From Hemicentrotus pulcherrimus (taxonomy: Eukaryota > Echinodermata > Echinoidea > Camarodonta > Strongylocentrotidae), in the NCBI GenBank assembly GCA_003118195.1, contig BEXV01000774.1:14274-78273 (forward strand): a stretch of DNA of 64,000 nt, in the 5' to 3' direction. Position 1 is the first letter of the stretch, and each line of letters starts with the position of its first letter. The position numbers and the translations under genes were made by a program. Shown here piece after piece: positions 1-12,295 of this stretch. The notes under the pieces are model-generated. The model saw only the letters and a program-made list of their open reading frames with translations, was not told the origin of the DNA and searched no databases.

Positions 1-533
1 AGGAGATGTTGCAAAGAAGATTAGAGGAGAAAGAATAACATAAGGAAATACACAAAGAAGATTAGAGGAGAAGGAAAATGAAGTATTGTTCATTATATAC
101 AACAAATGGCATTGTCCTGATGATTCAGCAGGGAGATAATACCTAATTAACCCCCAAAATGTTCTAATTTCTCCCCTCAATGGGCAGTCTAATATTTAGT
201 CACTGTAGGAGATGCTTTTTGAACATCAAACATATTTGTAGAGTGTTTGAAAATAATTATATGTCATACACTAATAATTATAATGGTGAGGTGTATAAGC
301 CCAAACATATATACATCAATGTACAGAAGTCAAGTGTTTAGTTCAGGGATTTAGTACAAGATGCTTGTTATAATGTTATTTCTCTATCCAAAATCAAAGG
401 CTTACAATATTTAGATACGGTATGTATTTTCCACATGTCTTTTCAATGATTCATTAAAAACAATCACTTTTTTCACAACCCACTACAGAATGGAAAAAAA
501 ACAAAGACAAACACACATTTTTCATATTTACAT

Positions 534-539
534 TTTATT
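534..539 (-). terminator. Candidate LEMD3 poly(A) signal
   Basis: An AATAAA hexamer on the minus strand is followed within about 15-45 nt by a GT/T-rich stretch suited to a downstream element. It would give a 3' UTR of about 3.1 kb. A second AATAAA at 912-917 lacks as good a downstream tract. Confidence 0.35.
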
Positions 540-3500
540 TCACAATTCTTTTCATACATAACACTCATGCTAGGAGCACACAAAGTGTACACTTTCAATA
601 TCTTGCCTGGCCAGCAGGTTATGAAACTGATTATAGATGGAATTATAATGGCAATATTTTCCTACTGATTACAACATTTCTGTGTCATACATGTACTAAG
701 ACTAGGTAGGAATTATAAGCATTTTACTGCCTCAAAGCATGGATAAATATTGTAATAATTCTTGGATACATTTGTGAGTACATTAATCAGAGTACAGGCA
801 ATATGGAAAAATTTACAAATTTGTTATTTTGTTTTAGCATGACGCTATCTAACAAAAGGCATTTGGACATAATAGTTTTTTTTTAAAGGAGCACTTATTG
901 ACCAGATTGGTTTTATTCAATTTAATTTTCAGTTAACACTAAATGTTGACTCTTGTAAGAGAGTAGCTACTGCAAACTAACACAATATGAACAATATGAA
1001 CAATAGGAAAAGAATTATATTATAATTAAAAAAATAGCACCGAATCATTGCATTTAGATTTTTGTCAATATTCACGGTTAAATGGCTGATATTGTGACGC
1101 CCATCTTCAAATGAGGATATATTGTTACAATGCAATTACCAATGTGTTGTAGTTAGAATTTGTTTGGCTTATTAATAGCAACAGAAATACGTCAAATCAA
1201 AAGAAGAAAACATGAATTTGGATGACATTTTAACAAAATATTAGTAGCCATCATCTCACATGACAAATAATACAAATTAGTTCGGAAATGATTAAGTAAC
1301 AGACTTACTGCATCAATGGCATGCCTTCTTTATATAGGCTTAAAAATGGTTCATTGCCAAGACAAGAACGCACTTGTAACACTGCTTAGGAATAATATAA
1401 ATACTCCATAGCATCAATGAAATACATGCGTCATAATGTGATCATGACTTAATGGTACAATGTATAATGAATGTATTGTTAAAATCAAGAGTAACAAGAT
1501 ATCTACTTAGCACATTTAATTCTAAAAAGAGGAAATATCTGAAATGTACACTACATAAACAATCAACAAGTAAACATGACAATGAATAATACTGATAAAT
1601 ACACAAAAACTTCCACAGTTCACCACCAGTGCACATTGCAATTAAGAGCTTTAGAAACAATTTGGGAAAAACTTGTACAAAATACTATATTTTCTTCTCC
1701 ATTTAGTTACATTTTACAACACCTTGTTAACTAAGCTTAGGAGCATTCAGAATATAAGTATAATTGAATGCATAATGGACTTGCTTTACATGTACATCAA
1801 TAAGCCAATTTGTTAATACATTTATGAATGTTCCTGGTGGTAGACTATTTAATTCACCTGTTATCAAACAAAGTCTTGGCAAAACTTCATAAAATCCAGG
1901 GTTATGTTACTTGTTCGAATTTAATATAAATGGTTACATGTACATGTATTTAATTTTTTCCTTCAAACCGTCCTAATAAGCAATAAACGGAAAGGCGTAA
2001 ATGAATCTCTAAACTGAAACATTAAATAATAATGATAAATATAGAGTTCTTATGTAGTGCTTTGCCAACTGATCAATGCACCTACAGTATTATTATTACC
2101 CCGGTCACTGGATTTGATTAAGATTATAGAGCACATTCTCAACTCTCTGAGGAGCATTCCAGCTAGTCGCCTTTTCACAAGCAAGCACATGCTAATCCAA
2201 CCGCAATGACATTCGCATCCTACTGGGTAGGCAATTAACATTGGGTGGTGAGCAGCAATGTGGATATAATGCCTTGCTCAAGAAGAAATATACAACCTTT
2301 GATCCTTCATTAGAAAACTGTACTCAACAATCAAACGATTACAATGCTATTCTAACTCTTTTCAAATGCAAGACACGATATACACTTACCACACAGAACC
2401 ATCTACATTGATCACACGGAATTGCATAATCACTAATGGCTAGGTTAAAAATAAATTCGAGAGGAAAACAAAACTAAATACATTCGGAAATATCCATGCT
2501 TTGAAAAAAACATTCATCTCCTTAAAGTTTCAATTTCAGTAATCTGGTCATTTATAAATTTATAAAAATTATAGCTTTATCTGCATTTCATTCATTCTTT
2601 TAAAGATACTTTTCTAAAGCTTGTTTTTCTCCAAAGATTCTGAGCTATTAATTTAAAAAAGAAACCAGCCATCAGTATGATTATGAATTCTGTGTGATCT
2701 TCATTTCAAACACATCTCAATTACCTCTCACCTACAGTAACCAACAATGTACAATCTTTACAATCTTTACAAGTTTAGATTTCACATACTAACCGATCTC
2801 CAAGAGGTAGATAATCAAATAATATCTCAGCTTTCTTCCTCAATAATTCTGGGTTAAATTTTCAAATCTGAACAATTAGGAAATGGCCCCACGTTTGTAA
2901 TTTTCACCCTCATTGTTAATACCTGTAAGATATATTTCACAGTAGAATCTTTCATAGGTTACTGCTATACTTTTTGAAGCAAAATATATTTGTTAAAGAA
3001 CTATGTACCTACTAACATTTTGTTGTGCCCAATGATAAATTATGTAGCCAATTTTGGTGGAATGTCTTCCAAAATATCAATATAATAAAGAGGTGGAATA
3101 CATTTGTCAACTGTTCCTTTGATGACCTTTAATAGAAAAACCAATCATCCGATCTATCTCTTCAACTATCCAACTTGCGCTCAATGCATTACAAGAAACA
3201 AACTTATCAAGTGAACAGTTTATCTACATGTCAGACTACATGGTGCTGTAAAATTTCAAACTTGCCTAACCGGTCAACTGAGCCTTCTAAATTCCACACT
3301 TGATGTAACAACCTCACTTGCCTAATAAATCAGAATCAGATAATTATGTAAAAGTAGAATTCCATGGTCTGTTGTGACATACCGGTTACACAGAAGCATG
3401 TGGGTTTGGAAAGATAAGACAGAATAACGGAGCCTCTAACCTTTGTGCCCTGTCATCTTTTTAACTCACCCGATGGAGAAAGTATGATGTCCTTCGATCA

Positions 3501-3686
3501 CCTGCATTAACAATTCAGGGCAAGTTGCTTGACACCATACTTGACTTGCGTACTCTGAGCAAACAGCCACCAAAATTAAAAGCAACTCATTTTTTTCCCC
3601 AATAACAAAAATATCAACTAGAGAGGCAACACACTTGCTGCTTTATACACAAAGTTCGTCCTAGCTTTATACACCGTTGGATACAA
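540..3686 (-). other. Probable LEMD3 3' UTR and downstream DNA
   Basis: AT-rich with no coding frame that looks real. It contains one diverged short interspersed element at about 2030-2280. The extent as a 3' UTR is inferred only from the candidate poly(A) signal. Confidence 0.3.
2030..2280. repeat. Short interspersed element, diverged copy 1
   Basis: Starts with AATAATAAT and carries the block ATTATTACCCCGG, a GAGCACATTCTC segment, and an AATGTGGATATAATG...TTGCTC tail block. The same order of blocks appears at 5330-5540, so the two are copies of one family. Confidence 0.5.
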
Positions 3687-3838
3687 TCAAAGGGGCAGAT
3701 CAGCAGATGTGCTGGGAGGTGACTGGAGTGACATGCGAAGGTTGTTGGAAGGTTTCAGCAGTGATGTGACACTGAGAGCCGATGGGAAACGTTGATGGTA
3801 TCGATCAAGTTTAATGTATTTGACTGTCACAAGCTTGC
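3687..3838 (-). CDS. LEMD3: LEMD3 exon 14 (C-terminus and stop)
   Basis: This terminal coding exon has 152 nt including TGA at 3689-3687. It finishes the RRM ([18 protein letters not shown]) and adds a Ser/Pro-rich tail of about 30 residues. Confidence 0.94.
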
Positions 3839-6800
3839 CTATTAGGAGAAATGATAACATATATGTTAAATTTAACTTTACATTTGACCAACTGGTTCAT
3901 GTAAACATATCTCCCCAATAAGAAAAAGTCTTAAGTACTTTTTCATTTTATTGAAAAACAAACAAATACTAACAATAAAATGAATTTACAAATGCTGACA
4001 GTAAATTGACTGTCAAAACTGAATGGAATAAAAGAAGAACAGTTGTCTTTAGTTTCAATTTGGTGTCATATATTCATTATTTAATTGATTAAAGGGTAAA
4101 ATTACTTGTTTTTCTTAACTTTAGAATATCCTTATTAAGAGATGAAGAAAAGTAAAATTGTCCATTTCTAATCAAATTACATGACACCTAATAGCCAATA
4201 TATGTATATCATTCACATGATTGTTTTAATCTTAAAGATAAAGACCAGTATTGGATACGCCCCAATTTCAAAAAATGAAATGGAAGCTCTTATTATGATA
4301 AAAAATTTGCCAGGAAACCCCCTACTAATTGATATATTTGGTAAATTAGTTTATCCATGGTCTGTGAGAGATAAATGCATGTGTGCATATAGTCCCATAT
4401 ACATATTTCTGTGTACAGTGCTTGTAACTTTACGAAGACTGGGCCAAATATCTAATTATTTTGATGATTCCAGAACCTTGCAGTACACACCAATACATAT
4501 ATGCTAGATGATCAACCTTTTCTGATCGATTCCACAACATTTCTTTCACAATGCAATCGCATAACCATAACTGGTCTTTACCTTTAATAAATTGACTGAC
4601 ACACAAAAGAGAGACAAATAGAAACCCATCCCTGATGTTCACAACAAAATCAGCTCCATCATGAAAAAAGTAGTCAATAAAAAAGCTATTAGCAGACTTT
4701 TTTCCACTTTGTTCTGACAGATTTATGACTTTTACTTACCATCAAACCAGCTTCCTTGAAGGCACCTGAATGCCATGCCTGCATTCTCTGCTGATACACA
4801 CTTCACATAGACACATCCCTGTAAATAGAAATAATGAGCATTTAATACATACCCTTCTAAATATCAGGATGGTTGACTCAAGTACTTTTAAAAGAAAAGA
4901 TATCAAAATACAGAATGTCACACATTTGAGAAACTACCATTACAACTGAATTTATGACTTTAAGATCACGACCGAGAAAAGTATCAATGTTAAACGCTTT
5001 CAGGGCCATAGGCTGCCTGTCCAAGGGTCTGAAGACAGTATCACACATGAAACAAGACAGATTAAGATTGTAAGGCCAATTAGTGTAAAAGAATGCTACT
5101 TGCTGAAGACAGTGATAAATTTTTAAAGTAGCATGCTCACAACCATGAGGCAAACCACAGGAAATTTGAGACAAGAAAACTAGCAGAATGCCTGGGACTG
5201 ACAACCTCATTTATATGACCAGCAGAGGCTAGACTGACTGATGAGGATTATAGAACCTATATATCCTGCCCACCAGCAGTTCAGTTTCCACAGATGATCG
5301 TATATCAATTTAATCATCTCCTTGAATGGATGAGAATAATAATAATAATACTCAGTTTTTAAATAGCGCTTATTACAATCACTAAGCGCTTCCAAACTTG
5401 GAGATTATTACCCCGGCTTAAGCTGTGCTGCCATTACAGCGCTCTAGCATTTCAAAGAATTAATTCCTGCCAGGTACCCATTTACATCCCCTGGGTTGTG
5501 TGTCGCAAATGTAGATCAATGTCTTGTCAAAGGACATTAATAATAATAATAATAATAATGATAGAATTATATAGTGCAGCTTTTATACAAAATATATTCA
5601 GCTGCCCTGGTTAAGAGCTCGTAATTAGTGGCGGGTCTCGAACCGCAGACCTTGTTAATCGACAGTAATGGACCGCGGAACCTCTACCTCTAGAAGTGAT
5701 AAGTACCACAGTGGACGGGAAACATAGTTACCTCTCTAGAGTTCTTGTCCACAACAATGTGCATGATACCACTGTCTTCTCCACATCTCTCTAAGATGGC
5801 ATCCTGTATGGTCATATGCCAGTTGATTCCAGATTCCCTGTGACATAGGAACAGTTAGAATTGATCTGGTTATCATCATGATTTAATATTACTGTTAGTA
5901 ACCCATAAATATATATTTGAAAATGCAAATGAAACTACACTGACCAATCAATGCAAATTCAGAAAACAAACATGACAATGAAAGGTTTAAACAAAATTGG
6001 ACATATTGTAGAGAGTAAATTTATAGAACATAGAAACACAAGAAGATGATTTACATGAAAATGACTACAACTTTTAGCTGATGCAGTAATATAATTTGAC
6101 CCCAAAAGCCTTATTCAATGGGTTGTGCAATTGGTTATACTGAATTTCTAGAAATAAACAAAGAACTTAGAAAGATTTATAGAATATTTCTTTAAAAAAC
6201 TTCAGATGTTTAAAAAATCCATTCAGCAGCTTCTATTTATTATTGTTTTTATTTCATTATACAATATCTGCAATTTTCTAAAGTCAAAGCAAAATAAATA
6301 CTACATGTGTGATATTGACCTCAGGAACTATACTTTATTTTTGCGTCTTGTACGAATGACACGATTGACCTCCAATTATGTTAGTTCCTGCTTGTTAAAT
6401 GCTTTACCTTTCAATTTGTATAAAATGTGATACTTGTTTAGATATCAGTGATCTAAATTTAAGTATATTTTATTTGTAAGGAGCCTGGAAAATCTAGTAC
6501 ATTCATATATGCTTTAGCGGCCAAATGTATTAAAAGACCACCTCTCTATAAAGACTATATTTTCTGTCTTCCAAACAATGTTTCTCATTGAAACATGTTA
6601 AGGTTAACCTGATGATAAAGACAAAATCGCTACAAAGAAAACTTCTGTGTCTCTTGGGCAGTCTTTCTGTACAGGCAGTTAACTGAAATGTTTCAATGTC
6701 TAGACCTACTGAAAGAAAAGTGCTACTTACAATGTAGGATCAAACATGTTCCTGACTTTGAGGCACGGGGTGTAGTTATAGGCACTCGCTTTCACTGCAC

Positions 6801-9800
6801 TATCCAGGTTTGCAAAAGCTGAAAGTGATAAAAAAAGGCTATCACACAGTCGGCAATGATTGAATAACTTGTCGGCCAACAAACACACATATAGCAAGAG
6901 ACCTAATATGTGTGTTATATCACACATTTAAATTGTTTCATTGTATAATTTATTCATCCTTTGTGCTACCACAAGCCCATTACATGGCATATATGTGACA
7001 ATAGTGCTGACTAGGATAAAAATGAATACATCTTCAACTGAAATTTCTGGAGGATTTTGTTTGAAGACTAACCATATGATTTTGTCTTAACACTGCTCGA
7101 CAGATACAGCAATAACTATTCATCACCATCACAAACTTACTATAACATCACGATCACTATCAGAATCAAAATCATCACCATCATATGCACTGATGCCATC
7201 GTCATCATCATCATCGTTACAAACTCCATCTCTACAATCATCATCAATATCATCAAAATTATTATCATAACCAATTTCACCACAACCATCTATATGATAA
7301 TATTTTGTGGTATACAATACTAACCTGTTCCTTGCCACACCTTTGCTCTCTTGGGATTCATATCCTGGAAGAAAATTAGGGATGGTTAACCAATAGATAT
7401 TTCACAATTCATATCCTGTACGTGATTTGGGGTAAATTGATACAGGTGACTTTTAAACTTGAACTTATCTCCCGATAAGATTGATGGGCAAAAAGCTATA
7501 TAACACAAAGACTTGTGATAAATGTTTGGTACTGAAGGTTTCAAGCTTGGTCAAATCTACACTCAAAGTCTAAACCTGGGGTGGGAAGAAGGGGAAAGGA
7601 GGGGGGGGGGGAGAGAGAGAGATGACTGGGTAGCCTATATACAGTACCCAAATTAAACAAGGAATTCTTTCCACAAGGTACCAATCTGTCAAATTTTGAT
7701 CAAGAGATGATTGCTGCTTCAAGATTCAATCCCTCAACCCCATGACTACCAGTCAAGTATACCAATCACTTCTTCAAAATGCCCCCCAAATTGGCAACAC
7801 TCTAATGCCGGAGACGAATTGCATTGAGAGTACCTGGCCTACTTACTCTGTCAGTAATGGGTACAAACGATGTGACAGCTACAGCAGGAGATGGCTGAAC
7901 CCATCTCCATACGGCGAACTCTTCACCTGCAACCTGCTGGGTCTCTACTCTCACACGAGATTCATTCACGTTCAGGAACTGCACAGCCTTCTGCCACAGG
8001 TGCTGCTTCTTATGTCTGTAGCGTATAAACACAACAAGAAAATCAGTACTTGGGACTAGAATCTTTATTCAATTTCCTATTTCATATCACTAAATTGAAT
8101 TAACACATACACAAAGGAAGTATTTTACAATGCACGAGAAACTGTATCTCTATCTTAAAGGGATCGTTTAACAATGTTTAATCTGAGATACATGGCCCTA
8201 TGTGTTATCAGTGTCTGTGATATGGTGAAATATATTGAAGCCCTAAAAAAATGATCAAGAAGTGCCTCAAAAAATTAAAAATCTTTGAGTGACCGGTTTT
8301 ACCATACTCGTTTTCCCCAATAGACGGTAGTGTTATGAAAACCGTCAGGCGAACGGTTTTCAAAATTTGTAATTCCAATCATAAATATCTTGATAATCAG
8401 ACAGGTGATCAGCTTGTAAAAGTCATGGGGTTCCTGACTGACCTAAAGGTTTATAATTATCGTTGCATCATGAGCTAAATCCAGAATTATGTTTCAGAAT
8501 CTGAGACAAAGTTACCGGATCCCTTTAATCTCTACTCTAATTCATTTCTGGAACTGCACTGCTATTAGGGCTGTGCATAAGCATGTAATGAGGTACTCGA
8601 GTACACTCCTAGCTTTACAGGCGAATACTTAAATACTCAGACGCCATGTTTTTTGTATACCACCTTACTACGGTAGAAGTATCCCAGGTCTGTTTCTGAA
8701 AACTCATGCGATTTAATAATAATAATAATAATAGTAAACAATGCTGCTTTTAAAACGAAAGATGACAGACTAATTTTCCTCCGAGTCCAAACAGAAATCA
8801 GGACATGTGGTCCCAGTTTCTGAGTGGTGACTTGACAGTGATTGAGCTGGGAAACATTATTACCCCATGTACCATACTGGCGCTCTCCCAGGCACGGGTA
8901 AGTGTTGGCCTGGACAGTGCCAGGTGAATGGGCCATAAAAAACCAAAAAAATGGCGGCGGAGTATACGAGTATGAGAAATCGTACGTGAGTAGTTGTCAA
9001 CAGTGCGAAAACTCGAGTTCAAGTACTCGTCGCAGCCTAAACTGCTATAGATGCTGTTCGTATGTCTACAAAACAGCAACATAAGAATCACATAAAGAAT
9101 ATGTTATTTTGCCAATGGGTAAGTGAATTGAAGTTTACTATTGCAGTTGATGTTGATGTTGTCAAGAAAATTTCTGATATTGCTCAGAATGTTATCAAGT
9201 GCACTCCTGCAGTGTTAAATCATGGGTATTCAAAATCTATTAGTCATGCAAAAAATAAACAAGAAATTTGGCCTTTGATTTTGTTATCAAGATGTGATCT
9301 TTGTATTTTGCATCGCATTACATGTACAATCAAATTTGAACAGAGAACAAAACAAAAGGAAACAAGATTGAACACGTCTCTCTGACTCAGTATAAGTGAG
9401 AGAAGCTTACCTATCAGCTGGGGGTATAAGGGTATCTCTGACATGAGGAATGGCCAGGTATGGTGTCAAACTCTTGTCTTGGTAACAGGCTTGCTGGTGG
9501 TTAGCGAGGACCTCTGCAATGTACAAAACATTCAAACAGGCTTGATTTAAAGTATAAAATACATGTAGTAATAATCAAATGGTACTAACAACTTTTTCTA
9601 AACTAGATATTGAGGTGTTGTAAGAGAGAGTTGTATTCATGGAAAGAAGAAGAGGGGAAGACCTCATAAAGGCTTTCTAGACGATGTAATCACAGAATGT
9701 GAAGCAACAGGGTATGGTACACTGAAACGGATGGCTCAAGACCGAGGAACTTGGAGAGACACTTCATATAAAATTTTGATTGGGTCACTGAACCTGTCAT

Positions 9801-12219
9801 AAACTGACAGATCACTATTGATGATGGATGAAGAGAGAGTAGAGAAAGATGGAAAATAATGCTTCTGGCACCCTGGCACCACCTTTTGGTTCGCAGATGC
9901 ATGAAAAGACTGAATGCCAAGGAGAACCTACCAATAATCTTTTCCACAAGCTGAGTGACTTCTAGCCGCTCCTGTTCTTTCCTTTGCATCTGGTACCTGA
10001 AAAGGTAGAATCCTGGCCACAGTACCAAGAGAGCTGTACAGGAAAAAATCAAGAAATTATTTCACTTAAACATTTCTTAAATTTCAATACGACTTATCTA
10101 TCACTACAGACTTTCCAAAACACAATGATACATAATGTAATAAATGTGATAGCTTTTCCAGCAATTTTGTTTAACTAACCCTTCCAAATCTTCCACTTAG
10201 TAGACTCAAATTTATTTCCCCCTAATTATCATCTGGCAACTACCATGAGACTTTGAAGAATTGACATGTACTTACAAAGCTGCTATGACACATGCTCTAG
10301 CGTCAGTTGCTCCAGAGTAAAATATCCTGCACTAACAACCAAATTCCAAACTTCAACCATCTACCACACACTGTACCTGACCCTTAACCCTAACCTATCT
10401 CAAATTGGCATAGAAGCCAATTACAGCCCTGAACTTAAATCTTTGTCGCAAAATTCTTTTGTAGGAAATGTTGGAACACCCCAAGTTTGCACAACCCCTT
10501 TAAGAATTTATTTAACAGGAACAGATCCTTGTAAGTCCCAATTTTTTACTTATTGTCTGGACCGTGCGTCTATGCAGACTGTACAGTCTACAGCATCTAC
10601 AGCATTAGGCTCTGTACTATAATTTATAGGACACATTTACAGACTGACAGAGAAGGACACAGTTGGGCTATGTTCACAAATTTTATGGAATTGTGTATCA
10701 ATGTCAATTTAAGAGTCTGTACCTGCAGACTATGAAGAGTTGGCATGTACTTACAGATAACAAGGATGGTAGCCCAGAAGAGAAGTCTCAGTGCTGTGGT
10801 CTTGACCTGACAGAATACGGTCATGTAGGCATGAGAGGATTCCAGCCATTTCACATTTTCATCATACTTGTACTCGGTCAGATGTTCTTCGTTTGCATTA
10901 AACAGCCTGCAGGAACACAAGTATTATTATGACATAGAAATAATAGGATAATATTATTGTTGGTGTTAATGCTTTTATTTTATTCACTTGTCTATGTACA
11001 TTATTAATAGAGAGGTTGATTGTGGCGTTTTGTAGATAATGTGTAAAATAAAAGAAAACTAGGCTAAAAATACTTTCAAGCTACCGGCCTTGCCACATTT
11101 ATCCAAACAAATATTATTGTATAATTACATATCAACTACAGGGTAATATAAAACTAAGAACTAAATAATGAACTTATTTGTGTTGTTTCTCACCAACTTT
11201 CCCAATCAAGGAGGGACACTAGTCTAGGTGGTTGTCCCATCATGTTTGGTTTAGTAAAGTTTAAATGCTATGTTTTTATCTGACTGCTAAGAAGGCATGT
11301 GTATGTTTATAAGTAAATAGCCAAGGAGAACAAAGGCTTAATTCCTCTCCAAGGGACTTGGTAACTTAATTTAACTTTGACTTACTATTAAAAGGGTACT
11401 AGCGAAATGATTTGCTATTGACCAAACCTCTGACCTCCTGGTTTAGAGCCCACTTGTCTACCAGTGATCCGGTGTACCTCCAGGACCGTTATTTAACGTC
11501 TAAACTGCTATTTCACCTCAAGATCAATTCCATATACATGTACACTACTATGCAATTTATTACAACTTCTTATCCTGAGAAACTACTACAGTACTATTCA
11601 TCTTGTCTGTAATATTTGACATAACCTACTTACCTTATTCCCCACTGTGGATTAGTGATGATCAGCTGGAGTGTTCTAGGCATGTTCTCTGAAACCCAGA
11701 ATGGCTTCATTTCTGCCTTCTGTTTTCGCTACAGAGAAGAAAAAGAGAAACAAATATTTATTAAACTTGTATAAACATTTACTTAATTCTTTAATAATAA
11801 ATTACAACATCTATTTTAGTGCACTATATCATTACTGTAATTATCTGGTATGTGACTATCTTGCTCAACTGAAATATCCTAGTAACATTTCATGTTGGTA
11901 TATTGTGCATACAGAACATGTATAATACCGATTACACTATGGAATTAAGAGAATATCACCAATCCTTTCATGAATTTTATTTATTTGTATATTATATTTT
12001 CATTTGACTAATCACTGACTGCAAATGACATAGGAATAATAGATATAATCAGCTATAATCAGCAGAAATAGTAGATTGTATTGCACAACACTCACAAGTT
12101 CAAGATTTTCATTCAGGAATATCTTGGCTTCCTCCATCGTCATATTCTTCACAGGGGATTTACCACACAGATAGTCACCTAATTTATAAAAAGAAAAAAA
12201 AGGAAAAGAAAACCCAAAG

Positions 12220-12295
<76 letters not shown>

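Noticed and set aside
7129..7338. Asp-rich 69-codon minus frame
   Set aside because: It is the translation of an imperfect ATC microsatellite and lies between two LEMD3 exons.
10384..10400. Telomere-like CCCTTAACCCTAACC
   Set aside because: It is too short and imperfect to be a telomeric array and sits in an intron.
10266..10622. 118-codon plus frame in LEMD3 intron 6
   Set aside because: It is antisense to an intron of a firm gene, with no family resemblance or splice support.
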